Assembly (NCBI GenBank): GCA_027625915.1
Contig: JANTQA010000008.1
Span: 7,371,501-7,435,500 of the forward strand
Source of the DNA: Anaeramoeba flamelloides
Taxonomy: Eukaryota; Metamonada; Anaeramoebidae
Length of the DNA stretch: 64,000 nt
Reading direction: 5' to 3'
The notes under the pieces are model-generated. The model did no database searches. It was not told the DNA's origin and worked only from the letters and a program-made list of their open reading frames with translations. Position numbers and translations under genes: made by a program. Positions 12,063 to 24,793 of the stretch are shown one piece after another. Position 1 is the stretch's first letter. Each line of letters begins with the position of its first letter.

Positions 12063-15000
12063 ATGACAACAAACAACAATAGAGAAAACAACAATTCTCC
12101 AAATAAAAAAAGCGTTCATGTGAGAAATTGGAAAAAAAAAAAATTAGCAAGCTTTTCCTTTAAGAAATCCAAAACCTCCAACCAAACCACAAATAAAACA
12201 AATCTTCAAAAGCCATTCAAGGTGACTTCAAATGAGTTTGGTGTTCAAACGTACCATTTCTATGAAGATGAGACTTGTAAAACCATTTTACGGGCAATCT
12301 ACAAAAAGCAAGGTATCTTAAAAAAAAAAAACCACAATAATATCATAATCCTTACCACACCACAATTAAGATGGCCCTTAGAACAAACAGACCACCCTCT
12401 AAAACTTGTAGACTTTGAGAATCCATTAAACAGTGGCTCCTTTGTCTCGATCAGAAAGAAAAAAAAAATCGAAAATGTATGTGTTTGTTGTTTTTTTCTT
12501 TTTTATTTTTTTTGGAAAAATGAGTTTACATTCCTTTACTGTTCCGAGAAAACAATTACAGTTCACCAAAAGAACAATTCCCAAATATTTTTCCATTATT
12601 TTTTAATTTAGTACATTATTACCACTTCTATGTTCAGCTACTCTGAAAAAAAAAAATTCTAAAAAATTATTCTCCAAAGTTTTTTTTTTCAATTAAACCT
12701 TCAACAAGCAAACAGTTGGCCACCAAATTGATTCTAGAAACGAGGTTAAAAAATCCAAATGTTTTTCTTTAAAAAAGAACACATTTTGAACCAAAATTTA
12801 AATAATAAAAACCCGAGTAAGAAAGTTTAATTTTAACCAGTTTAAAACAGCAAGTGTCGAAAGAGTTTTCAAGGTGTGACATTCAAACTGCTTCAAAGCG
12901 CACCAAACGGTTGAGTAGCACCCTTTAAAACTCCTATTCCTCACTTTTTTCAAAAGGCATTCTTGAAATAAAAATTTCCATACTATTGAATCCAAAAATA
13001 AATCATTTTTTAAAATTTAATTACCGTTCTTATCAAATCTAAAAAATTCTACTTTCCAAACAGTTCTGAACAAGAAGATTTTGAAAATCAATTCATATAC
13101 AAAGTTTGCATTCAAACCAAAATAATTCTTTATTCATAAAAGAGTTCAAAAAATAACAAGATAGCATTTGTAATGTATTTGAAGAATTCGTTTAGAATTC
13201 GCCTCCTTAAAAAACCGAAATTGAACTCACTAATTGTGAAAAAAAAAAAAAGTTCGACACAAAAAAAAAAGTTTTCCAGTAGTGAAAAAAATACCCGACA
13301 TGAAAAAAATACCGGGCAAGATTTTTAATTGTGAATATTAGGAAAATTTGGTGTCTAATTTCATTTATTTTCAATCAAAATCCTTTTTTTTTAAGAATCA
13401 AAATTTTAAAATTATAACCCACCCACTTATTAGAATGATGATTAATGGAATTACACTTGTTCAAAACACCATTCAATCAATCAAAAAAACAAGAATAAAA
13501 ATTATCCATTTCCCAAACTCTAGCAAACCTCGATAAAACTTGATCGTTTTTCAAAAAAAAGTTGATCTACATAGGCTATCAAACAATTACTCGAGTATTC
13601 GAGATACACCTTACTTTAATGAACTTTAGGTAGGTTTATTAGTATTCTCATAAAGAATTTGGTTATTTATAAAAAGTATTCGATTAAAAATAAAAGAAAT
13701 TACACAGAAATTTTACTAATATTCACAATTAAAAATCTTGTAAATGGATTATTTTCATGTGTGGTTTTTTTTTTTCACTACTATTAGATTTTTTTTTGTG
13801 AAATTTTGAGAAATTAAATTGATAAACTCAGTAAAAATGATCCAAATTTACCACAATTTATAAAAGTTAATAAGAACCCAAATTTGGATTAAACACATTT
13901 AATAAGTATGGCGTCTAATTTGGATTTCTCTTGATTTCAATTTCATCAAGATACCTTTCAAGTAGAATCTCTGAAAAAATCAAATTATTTATTTTTGATT
14001 TGAAATAGAGACGCAAAAATGAGTAAAAAGAACATTTTTAGACAATTCATATCCCGTAAATTACAGCTTTTAGAAAAAATTGTTAATATTTAATCTGAAT
14101 TATTTTGTGAGTACTTGGGAAAACTCTTTTCTTATTAAGATAAAAACAATTGTGAAAATGACCATTCCACAAGAGTAAATATGGAATGTTGTAAAAAATA
14201 GAGTTTTTATAATTTTGGAGATAAATAAAGAGTTCAAGCAATTACCCGTATTTTGGGATTAGTAAAAGAAACCTCCTTTTTGATTTTTGGGATCAAATGG
14301 TTTTTAAATATAAAATCGTTTGGTGAACACTAATACATTGTTCGAAAAATGATTTTTTTTTTTAAAATCGAAAGATTGGTATTTACCAAATGATTTTTTG
14401 ATTTAACTTATTATTAATCTATTAAGATAATCAGGTAATATATTTACTATTACTAAATTGTGGGTAATTACATGGAACTCTTTATTTATATCCAAAATTG
14501 TAAAAACTCTATTTTTTACAACATTCCATATTTACTCTTGTGTTATGGAATTTTCCATTTTTTTATTTTTAAATCTTTCTGAAAAATCAATTATTTTACA
14601 AATAGTATTAAAAATCGAGATTAAGGATTAAGTATCCAAACCTGTATATAAAAATTCAAATTGCTAAACCTATAAACACTTGTTTTTTAAAATAACGCTT
14701 AAAATAACCAAATAAAAATTAGTGATAATTCTTTATTTTCAGGTTCTATTAAGATTTAGTTTTAAAATAAAGTTTTGAGTTTTATGAACAACTGCTTGAA
14801 CTATCTTGATGCACTTCAAATCAAGAGAAATCCAAATTAGACGCCATACTTATTAAATGGGTTTAATCCAAATTTGGGTTCTTATTAACTTTTATAAATT
14901 GTGGTAAATTTGGATCATTTTTACTGAGTTTATCAATTTAATTTCTCAAAATTTCACAAAAAAAAAAATGTAACAATTCTTTTTCGGTGTCTTGCTTTTT

Positions 15001-17179
15001 TTTTACAACAACAAAAACTTGAAAACATTTTTTTGAGGACCAACCTTGATTTTTTTGGAAATTCTTTAATAATAAAAAAAAATTTTGATAAAATTTTATA
15101 TTTGATTTTATTATCTTAAATACTACTATTCGAAATGTAAGAATAAAAATTCCAGATCTATCAGTTCTTCAAAATATTAAATAAAGGGGTTTTATTCGAA
15201 AAATAATCCAAGTCAACATTTTTCAAAAAACGTCCAATAATTTTTATTCTTAGATCTCTGAAATAATTCATTTTTAAATACAAAGTTAATTTCATCTCAG
15301 CAAAAATCATTTCGAGTCTTTTATTTAACTAAAATTCGATTTTTAAATTTAATTGTCAGATTAAAAACTTTTTCAAAAACCAAAAGTAATTTTTTACAAA
15401 TAAAAAAATCCAAAGAAACTAAATATTCAAAAAGAGTAAATAAAAATAATCTCCAAAACTCATACTAGACAACAACTATAACAACACAACTCTTTAAATA
15501 TTGCTTTGGTTTTGAAATATTTCAAAGATAAGAAGAATTATTACCTAATGAAGTAACACTATAAATTGAAAATGAGAGAATAACTTTGTCTGACTTTATA
15601 AAAAAAGGTCTACTTTACTGATCAACCCATTAAAGAGAAGAAACACACTCAAAAAATCCTTTCTTTATAAAAATAACAAATTAATTCCAAATAGAAAATT
15701 GTTTCCAAATAGAGGAAAACAAACAGGAAATTTTTAATCGAGGAAAATTCAATTTGCCAGTACTTTTAATTTCCAATAAAAACAATTTAAATTTTATCTT
15801 AATAATTCAAAAGGAAGTACCAAATAATCTCAATAATTTCTATCACTAAATGATTTTAAAAAGATTTGTGGTGTTTTTTCAACCAATAATTAGCAAAATA
15901 TTTTGGAATTTAAAATAAAAATTTTCATTTATTGATTAGGAGACGATAGTATTTAAAATTTTCTGTTATTTTTGTTTGGAAATAAAACGAAAAAATAACC
16001 TTTCTTTTTCTCTTGGTATTCTAAATTTTTACTTTAATTCATTTTTTTTTTTACGTTTGGCCTTCTTTTGATTAAAAGAATGTAAAAAAAATATTTCTTT
16101 CAGGTTCTTTGAATTGCCAATACTCTGAGCACAATCCCAATGCACATTGAAAAAAAAATTCTAATTTTTTTGGTTTGTTTGGATTGAGGAATGAAAATTT
16201 TTCACAAATTTCTTGTTTTGTAATTTTTCTCGTAACATTAAAAGGTATTTTTTGTATTGAATCTGTGAACGTTAGTAGTAATTTGTTAAAACCCAAAACC
16301 CAAAAAAAAACAAAAACAAAAAAACAAAAAAAAACAAAAACAAAAAACAAAAACAAAAACAAACAAATAAACTTTGTGTATTTTATTTGTAATAATAGCT
16401 CATTCTCAAAGTTCATTTCGTGGATAAAAAGCTCGAGTCTGAAATGCAATTCACTATAGACTATGACTCCACAGTTGAACACATTCTTTTGAAAACTGCA
16501 CAACAGAAACAAATCAACCAAAATGATTTGTTTGTAAAATGTAGTTTTGAGAAAAAGAGTAAATATTTTATTTTGTATATTGTTGTTTTCTCTGTTTTTT
16601 TTTTTTTTTTTTTTCTTTATTCCTTTCCCTCTTCCCCTTTCCCCTTTCCTCATGCTTCTTCTTTTTAATTCGCCTTTTCGATTTGTGCTAATTCAAAACA
16701 ATGAAAAATGGTTTCTTCAAATATTGAAATTAGAATCAAAAATCTTAAATAATGATACAAGTATCCTTAAAGTTTTAAGAAAGTATGTGATCATTCGAGG
16801 GTTTAAATTTATTGTCAAATTCAAAACAACAAGTAAAATTGAAACAAATTCATTTTTTTCATCAACTGAAACCGAACTACAAACACAAAATTCCTCGGAT
16901 TTAGATGAGATGAGTTCCGATGACCTGATAAATTTTTTTGATAAAGAAGAAAAGGAAAATGACTTGCAAAATAAACAAGAAAACGAAGAAGTGCATGAAG
17001 GTGACGAAGGTGACGAAGGTGATAAAGCAATTGAAAAGGAAAAAGAAGATGAAAAAGAAGATGTGAAAGAAGATGGAAATGAAAAGAAAAGAAAAGAAGG
17101 GGAAAAAGATAAAACCAATATGATCATACCAAATCAAGAATCCATTTTGAATGACAATTATTCCAAAGATCAAAGGAGT
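12063..17179 (+). CDS. Protein with two tandem ubiquitin-like domains (talin F0-F1-like or RA/RBD-like), 3' end unresolved
   Basis: Exons 12063-12476, 16399-16558 and 16734-17179 join in consistent phases (0, then 1) and give 340 residues. Residues about 48-135 form one ubiquitin-like fold candidate (YHFYEDETCKTILRAIYKKQ, then LRWPLEQTDHPLKLV). Residues about 139-235 form a second (ILKVHFVDKK, TIDYDSTVEHILLKT, ending FKFIVKF). The W-LE and R-K-K connection followed at once by a second such domain resembles talin F0-F1. Paired Ras-association domains or the RBD of a PI3-kinase are alternatives. Residues about 250-340 are an acidic Glu/Lys/Asp linker. A donor follows 17179, and I could not find the next in-phase exon. 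The start is the first ATG, upstream of an Asn-rich N-terminus. Exon pairing is well supported by phase; family assignment is tentative. Confidence 0.55.
13278..13790. mobile_element. Short inverted-end element related to the 2.2-kb family
   Basis: The left end (AGTAGTGAAAAAAAT, then GCAAGATTTTTAATTGTG) and right end (CACAATTAAAAATCTTG, then TTTTCACTACT) are inverted copies. Internal sequence at about 13400-13700 matches 38430-38740 of the 2.2-kb element, so this looks like an internally deleted derivative. Confidence 0.65.
13789..14968. repeat. Fold-back element with nested inverted repeats
   Basis: Outer arms 13789-13935 and 14820-14968 are close inverted copies; for example GGCGTCTAATTTGGATTTC in the left arm answers GAAATCCAAATTAGACGCC in the right. 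Inner arms 14161-14248 and 14461-14551 form a second inverted pair around the same centre. No coding capacity was seen. Confidence 0.8.
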
Positions 17180-18184
17180 GTAAATATTTCAATTCTTTAA
17201 TTCTTTTTTTTAATTTCTTTTTTATTACTTTTTGATTAAAGATAAATTGATAAAAACATTGCTCCATTGGAAAATAAATTCATTAATTACGGAGTCAAGT
17301 AATTAAAGAACAGATCTTGTCTCAAATTTTAATATCAATTTTTCCAATTCTGCTTTGATAAAGTTGAATTAACAAAACGATTGTTTTTTAACAAAAAGGG
17401 AAAATGGTAAATCTATTGAGAAAGGATTATAATCGAGGACACTCCCACTTGTTATTGATGAAAGCTTTCCAATACTTTCAAAATAAAGGGAAAAAAGAAT
17501 ATTGGTATATTTTATCACCCTCCCTGAAAAAATCGAAAATGAAAAAGATAAAATCGTAAAAATTATTGGATTATATCTGTTTCGGTTACTAGTAACCAGG
17601 GAAATATGAGCAATATTTATCTCAGGCACTCGATTTTTTTTTAAAGAATTCAAAAAAAAATTCTGGGTGTGTTAAAAGTGCACTTAGCTTGTTGATAAGT
17701 AGATTAAAAACCTCTAATTTTGGAAAGTTTTCCTTTTATCTAAAGAAACAAAGAAAAATATTGGCCGTTTTGTTCCCTCTGCAGAAAAAATTAAAAAAAA
17801 ATTAAATAATTTTATCGAATAGTACTTGTGATAAGTAAGTTATAGTACTTTTATTCCAATATTTTCACTTTTTGGAAATGGAAAAACATTAATATTGGTC
17901 ATATTTTCCGGCGAATTTAACCAATGATAAAAATATTTTGCTTTGTAACCAGGCCTTCAGCATTAGTTAGAATATATAAATATTAATATTTTTTTCATTT
18001 CCACAAAGGCAAAATATTGAAATCAAAAGTACGATAACCCACATATATATAACATTAAAATATTAAATGAAAAAAAAAAAAAAAATTAAAAAAACTGTAA
18101 AATTTAATCGACTTGTCTTTTTTTATCAATATTATTTTAAACGTTAATAGAAATAATTTTTGAAAAAGTAAAGTGAAAATATAT
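17180..18184 (+). other. Unassigned stretch after the tandem ubiquitin-like-domain exons
   Basis: Starts with the donor GTAAAT at 17180. The next acceptor candidate (about 17241) leads to an immediate stop in the required phase. I see no convincing exon, although the gene must continue or end somewhere downstream. Confidence 0.4.
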
Positions 18185-20335
18185 ATCATTATAATTTTTT
18201 TTGTACAAATTTTGAAAAAACAAATATTTTGTCTATTTTGGGGATTTACATTAAAAGAAAAGTCCCAGTTCAACCAAAGAGAATTTCAGAAAATAACCTT
18301 AAGGTAAAAAGATCTTGATCATTTGATTTTAATTTTACAGGGAATAAATTCAAAATGTGCTACTTTTCCTTTTTAGACATTGATGCCTTTTCAAGAGTAA
18401 AGTTTAAATTACATCTCAATAACAATTTTCTTTTAATAGATTCTCTCTTTGGAGTTACCAAATATAAAACAAACGATACAAAATCCAGTTAATTTTCCAA
18501 AAGGACTTTCAGGGAAAATGAGATGAGAAAACCCAATGAAGAAATTTTCGCTCTGACAATATAAAATGGCAAATGTGAACGTTCTATAATCCCTTTTTGA
18601 ATCTCTTCTCAAATTATCTTACTCTACAGACACAGAAGACAAAGGTAAATTGTATTCGGAATTTTAATTCGGTTTTCAGAGAAAATTCAACAAAAAACCA
18701 TTTCTAAAATAAACCTGAACCCAGAACATTAAATTTGAAAGGGCATAATTATCCACCAAATTTTATCTTTTAAAAAGTTTTTAGAAGTCAAAAGAGAGTA
18801 AAAATAAAATAATTTTGAAAAAACGATTTTTTTTTAGAAATTTTTTTATACAGGCTGACTTACATTGACGAAACAAACTTTAAAACAAAAAAAAAAAAAA
18901 ATATCAAAGATCTCGGAAAGTCTTCGTCCTAAAACTTAAAAAGAAGATAGAATATTTTCATTACTTTTTGAAAAAGCATATACCCAAATCTCAAATTATG
19001 AATAACTTTTTGATTTTTATTTCACAAAGTTAATTCAGTCACTTTTGTATTTTATAAATTCTAAATTTGTTGAAAAGGATATTCAAAATGATAAACTTTG
19101 AAATTATCATAAACTAGAAGATTATTGGTTTCTGTGATTTGAAATTAAATTGATTTTATTTCAACTAAGATATTTAATAGAGGTAAAATATCACTTTTTC
19201 ACGCTTGACAAAATACATTTTTTAGCCAAAAATACTTGTTTATTGTTAAAAAGAACAATTAATGCTTTATTTATTTATTTTTTTTTTTAGGAAGATTAAG
19301 AAGATTTGATATAAATGAATAAATAGCGAAAAGTTGATCTTTGAAAAAAAAAAAATTATTTTCATTTATTGATAGAAGAAGTGTAAATTACACTCTAAAT
19401 GTCCTTTTACTTAAATTACCTTTGAGGAAATTTAAGCGTAAAATCATAGATTTCACGATTGTTCAAGGGAAAGACATACCCAATTTTTTTTTATGTTTAA
19501 TAAGCAAAAGCAAAAAAACGAAAAGAAAAAGGAAAAAAGGAAAGAAGAAAAAGAAAAAAAAATTGAAATTTAAAAAGGATTTATACGAAGCAATTGGTAA
19601 AAGATCAAAAAAAAAAAAAAACAATGCTATCTTTAATTAAGGACTCCCAAAATCACAGCCACGATACTTTTGGTTGATTTAATATAATTTGTTAATTGAT
19701 CATGAATGTTCACTTGGGGATCATTGTTTAAATTGTTGTGATTTCTTTTCTTTTTTTTTTTTTGATCTGATTTGCTTTAAACCTTTGGTCATTTTTAGGC
19801 TTTGCTTTTTTGTTTTTGTTTTCAAGTTACTTATACTTTCGTGTTTCAGTGTCTCGGTTATTAGCAAGTAATCACTTGATCTTTTTCCTTTGTAACTCTT
19901 CTTTCCAAGTATAAAGAGGACTCGGCCATTGGAAAAATGGAAAAAAATAAAAAAATTATATTTAAAATTAAACCTTTCAGTAAATATATAGATATCAAAT
20001 GTTGTGGATAAAGAGTTCAAAATTAGTTTAAAAATGAATCATTGAATTAAAAAAAAATTGGAATTTTTGTTATTTTGTAGATCACAGAAACATAAAGTAT
20101 TAAAATCAAAATTTTAACTTTTGAAAAAAACTGCAAAAAATTTCATGATCTAAATTATTTTTAATTATATTTTTTTTAATGAGCGAAGAACCATTTACTA
20201 ACTGTCAGGATATTATTATTATTTATTCAGACTATATTTATTGAAACTAACATATTTATTAAATTTTGAGAAAAAAATTAAAATTTAATTTCAAAAAACC
20301 TCTTTAAAATTAAACAAAAACTGCAAAATAATTTG
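18185..20335 (+). repeat. Large dispersed repeat, copy A
   Basis: About 1.5 kb of this interval aligns by eye, in the same orientation, with 47795-49540. The shared segment at 18355-18400 and 47960-48000 (GTGCTACTTTTCCTTTTTA, then GACATTGATGCC) is nearly identical. Copy A carries an extra stretch of about 590 bp (roughly 19345-19935) that is absent from the other copy. The ends do not show clear inverted repeats. Confidence 0.75.
19345..19935 (+). other. Segment unique to copy A
   Basis: Sequence inside copy A with no counterpart in copy B. It includes an acceptor-like TAG and an open frame of about 90 codons ending in a Lys-rich run, and its base composition is more coding-like than its flanks. 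It could be an insertion, or an exon of the upstream gene, but the phase does not fit the exon ending at 17179. Function unknown. Confidence 0.35.
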
Positions 20336-20722
20336 TAATGAAGGGGGTAAAATTTTCATATATTGCAATCACAATCAATTATAATATAACAATTTACTTA
20401 ATATAGCAATTTTTATGATCAAAATTAATTTCTAATCCATTGAAAAAAAATTACTTAAAACATTCGACAAAGATGATTAACTGGTGTTTCAGAAAAAAGT
20501 TGAAAATTAATATCGAAAAAATTGAAAAAAATTTTCTCTAATGATTATTTATATCCAAAAAACAAAAATAAGTACATAAAATAAAGAAAAGTTTCATTCA
20601 AATAGAGTTTATTTTTTCAAATATTTTTTATTTTTTAAAATATTAATCTAAAATTTTCTTTATTTTTCCCCTTTTTAATCTTAATTAACTTTTTATATTT
20701 TTTAAAAAAAATGTATTATTAG

Positions 20723-23700
20723 CTTTCTTTCAAGGGTAGGGATAGTCCAAAAAAAAAATTACGCGTCAGTGGATTTTCAAGATTTAGAAAAAGGAAAAAT
20801 TCAAAAAGTAAAGAAAAAACAAATAATAATAACAATCAACCAAATGAAAAAAATGTTTCAAATCTAGAAAAATCACAAGTTACAAATTTTAATAAAGAAA
20901 ATGAAAGCAATTCAAATAAATTACAAAACGAAACTGAAAAGTTTAATAATAACACCAACGAAACGAATAAAAAGGAAAATGTAAATCCAAATCCAAATGA
21001 AAATCCAAATGAAAATCAAAATCAAAATACAATTCAAAAAAAAACAATAAATTATTCTTTCCCATTAAAATATCAATTCAGTAGAGAAAAAGTTGAATTT
21101 CAATTATTTAATAGAAATATTATGGACTATATTGTAGAATCAAACACCAAATATTTAATTGAAATGGGTTTTTTTATGGAAACAAAGGGTATAATTGAAA
21201 GAATTCAAAAAAATCTTGGTATTTTGGAAATAATTAAAATGGGGATGGAAGATAAGGGTTCAAATTTCAATAAGCATTTATCCAAAATACAGGCTGTTGT
21301 TGAAGATCAAATTTCATCATTTTTTAAATTTTCAATACCATTTATTTGTAATGTAAGTCTGATTACCTTGTATTCGCATTTTTTTTTTTTTTTTTTTTAC
21401 AAATATTTTATGAATTCTAATTCTGGTTCCAATTAACCATAAGTGTGCTTTATTATTCTTTTTCATTTCTAATTCTTAAAAATTACTAATTTCATTAATA
21501 ATAATAGCAATATAAATTTAAAGGGGGGCAATTTACTTCTGATGATTTAGAAGAAATTGAAAATTTAATTAAAAAGAAAAAAGGGAAAATAAATAGTGAG
21601 AACCAATCTGAAGTATTAACTACAGTTAAAGATTTACAATCATTAAAGCAATTTTCAAATTCCCCTGATAAGGTAAATATATAATTACTTTTAATTATTA
21701 AATCAATTTTTAAATTTAATTTCATTTTCATTCTAATTTAATTATTTGAAATACAAATCTGTAAAATAAACAATAAAAAATAAAAAATAAAAAATCAAAA
21801 ATCAAAAATAAAAAATTAAAAATTAAAAATAAAAAATAAAAAATAACAAAAAACAAAAAACAAAAAACAAAAAACAAATAAAAAAATTAAAAATTAAAAA
21901 TAAAAAGGGTGTATTAGATTTAATTAAACAAGATTTGGGAGTATATTGGTTTAATTCTAACAATGATTTAGAAATGTCAAGTGGGAGACCACCAACTGCA
22001 ACTCATTTTGGATTTAAATTTTCTGGTAAGCCAATTAAAAATGGGAAATTCGATTGCAAAACCGGAGTGTTATCGAAAAAGATGCCAGTATATTTTTCAT
22101 TGACTCAAAATTTTTTACATTACTTTAAATTAGAAAAAAATAAACCACAAGATTTGGAAGAAAAAATTAAAAATAGACAATTAAAAAATTCGATTCCTTT
22201 AATTGGTTTGGATTTTTCAAATAATTCAAGTGTTAACCATAATAACACTAACAACGGCAATCATAATAATAATAACAACAACAATAATAATAACATTTTA
22301 TCGCAAGAAAAGGAACAGTATAATTTCCGAATCTTTAATGGGACAAGTCATATTGATATTTTCGCAAATTCCAAATTGGAAAAAGATAATTGGGTAAGGA
22401 TGATTAGATTAATGAAATCCAGATTACCACTCCACAAATTGATTCAAATCAATGCTGTCTTACCAAAATATCCGTGGTCTTATGCAATTATTTTCCTTAT
22501 TAATGATTTTGAATCCGAATTATTTTATTTTGATGTTCGATGTTTAAATTCTATTTGGAATGTCAAAAAAACTTTTCAAGATTTTATCGTATTTCGCGAA
22601 GAATTAAGCAAAAAGTTCCCAAATGTAATTTTCCCGATCATCAAGAAGCAATTTTTAATAAAAAATGAAAACAAAAACAAAAACAAAAGCAAAAACAAAA
22701 GCAAAAGCAAAGGCAAAAGCAAAAGCAAAGGCAAAGGCAAAAATAAAGAAGATTTTAATAAAAATAATAATAGTTTAATCAAAAAGGAACCCAAAATAAA
22801 ACAAAAAATCCTTTTTATGGATTCATTTTTAAAAGAGATTTTGACTGATTTAGACATTTCTCAAAGCAAAACTGTTCGATCGTTTTTAGAAATTGATAAT
22901 ATATATAACGCCATTATTATGGAAGATATGGAACTAATGAAATTAACTTTTGAATCGGATAAAGATGCGTGCCTCAAATTAAATAAAGAAGGAGATGGGA
23001 TATTATATTTTGTGATCAAGAATCAATGTAAACAGGAAACCATTGAATTGCTTTTGCAATATTACCCATATCTATATAAAAAAATAAACACGACGACCAA
23101 CATATCGCCGTTGCTATTGGCAGTGCAGTTGGGGCAAATTGAAACTTTAAAAACGTTTTCCAAATTTGAATCCATTAATTTAAATTTTGTTCATGAGCAA
23201 AATCATGGAACAACTGCATTTCTATATTCTGCCAAATGCTCACAATTGGGAACAATGAAATTTTTAGTTGAAAATAATGCAGCAAAAATTAATAGTCAGG
23301 AGTCTGTGAGTTTGAACAGTGCTGCGCATTTAGCCATAAATAACGACGATTTAGAAATGGTCAAATATTTATTACAAGTTGGGATTAATACGGAATTAAA
23401 GGATTCCAAATCGCTTTCACCTTTACTTTTGGCAATCAAAAAACAGAACGTGGCAATAATTAAATTGCTCTTGGGAAACGGCTGTGATGTTAATTCAATC
23501 GATAATGAAGACAAAACTAGTTTGCACATATGCTCGCAAACAGGCAATTTTGAAATTCTACAGCTCTTAATAGACACGAACAAATGCAAAATAAACCATT
23601 TGGATCATTACAATAGAACAGCGCTAATGTACGCCATTGAGGCAAATTCTTTAGAATGCGTCCAAATTCTAATTGGAAAGAAGATCCAAATAAACGTGTA

Positions 23701-24793
23701 TGACAATTTAGGGTTTAATGCCATACACCTTGCAATTAAAATGGGCAACATCCAAATATTAAATCACATAGAAAGAAATGTCGATAGCAAAGATATAGAA
23801 GTCTTAAGACCAACAAAGAAAATCGATTATCCCATACACACAGCTACAACGAATGGGCAGTTGCCCATAATTAACTTTTTGTTGAAATACAAAATCGAAA
23901 TTAATGCACAGAACCAACAAGGCAATACAGCCCTGCACATTGCCATAATCAACTCACAATTAAATATAATCAAGATCCTCTTGAAACAAAAGAATATCAA
24001 CACAATGATTTTAAATAATAATAATCATTACCCGCTATTTTTAACGCCGCAGTTAGGCATGCAAACCATTTCAATCGAAATTGCATTGCTGTTACTCAAA
24101 AACAATTGCATGATCGACTCGAGAAACGGCGTATCCCAAAGATCGGTTTTGCAACAAGCAACAATCTTGAAAAAGTATAAATTGGCACGTTTTTTAATCG
24201 AAATGGGCGCGGCATCCTCGCTTAGAGATTCGCAGGGAGATTCGGTGCTCCATTTATGCTGCAAACCGAAGGACAAAAACCTTTTTTTAGCCAGATACCT
24301 TGCGCAAAGAGGCGCCAACCCATTTATGAAAAATAAAGATAATAAGGCTCCAATTGACCTTATTAATAATAATAAAGTGAAAAAGCAAATAAAATTGGAT
24401 TGGCAAAATTATAAACTTGAAACAGAAGAGAAAAAAAATAAATCTTTAAAAAGCTTTAATTCCAATACTTCCCAGCAGAAACCAATAACTTTGATTAAGG
24501 TCAATTACTTTCCTAAGCATTTTAATCAGAAATCATTTTTGCAAAAATCAACAAAGTTCCCCTCCAGAAAAATGGGATCAATAAAAGACTTGATATTGGC
24601 AACAGCGAAAAAATTTTTAGTTAGTACACCGAATGACATACATTTAGTGTTCTTTAGTGCCAATTTCGGTTATTATACACATATAGATAAAAGCACGGAT
24701 TTTAATCCCCTGTTTTTGTCGACAGGAGAAATAAATGCTTACCATACTGAGGATTTTGAAAATTTATTTGATTTTCAAAAGTTTTTTAATTAA
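20723..24793 (+). CDS. PH-PX-ankyrin repeat protein
   Basis: Probably a phosphoinositide-binding peripheral membrane or signalling scaffold. Exons 20723-21352, 21508-21672 and 21908-24793, all phase 0, give about 1,226 residues. An Asn-rich basic N-terminus and a helix-rich region (about 21060-21350) come first. A PH domain follows (about 22000-22440, closing with the Trp of KDNWVRMIRLM). Next is a PX domain (about 22460-22900) interrupted by a KNKSK low-complexity loop, with FQDFIVFREELSKKFPN in place of the usual R-Y-x-x-F region. About 13 ankyrin repeats (22910-24370) and an unassigned C-terminal globular segment (24480-24790) complete it. The start codon is not certain: a minute exon ATG-AAG-GGG before GTAAAA at 20338-20346 would join in phase. 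The helical region before PH could be BAR-like, but that is a guess. Confidence 0.88.
21770..21907 (+). repeat. AAAAAT/AAAAAC minisatellite in an intron
   Basis: Imperfect tandem 5-7-bp A-rich units (AAAAAT, AAAAATC, AAAAAC variants) fill the end of the intron right up to the acceptor AG of the PH-PX-ankyrin exon at 21908. There is no polypyrimidine tract before this acceptor, which is unusual. Confidence 0.85.

Larger units (their letters stand above)
12477..16398 (+). other. 3.9-kb intron of the tandem ubiquitin-like-domain gene
   Basis: Begins GTATGT and ends AATAATAG. It contains a short inverted-end element (13278-13790) directly abutting a 1.2-kb fold-back element (13789-14968). From 14970 to 16398 I see only AT-rich sequence and an AAAAC-type simple repeat at about 16310-16365. 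Confidence 0.6.

Noticed and set aside
16072-16653. Minus-strand frame of 193 codons
   Set aside because: Made mostly of Phe/Lys homopolymers from A/T runs and overlaps the better supported plus-strand exon at 16399-16558.
16559-16733. Read-through of the intron giving FVLIQNNEKWFLQ before the third exon
   Set aside because: It needs a frame change and crosses a long T run; the first AG after the donor (16732-16733) restores phase exactly, so this is intron.
22576-22857. Minus-strand Leu-rich frame
   Set aside because: Shadow of the KNKSK low-complexity loop in the PX domain.
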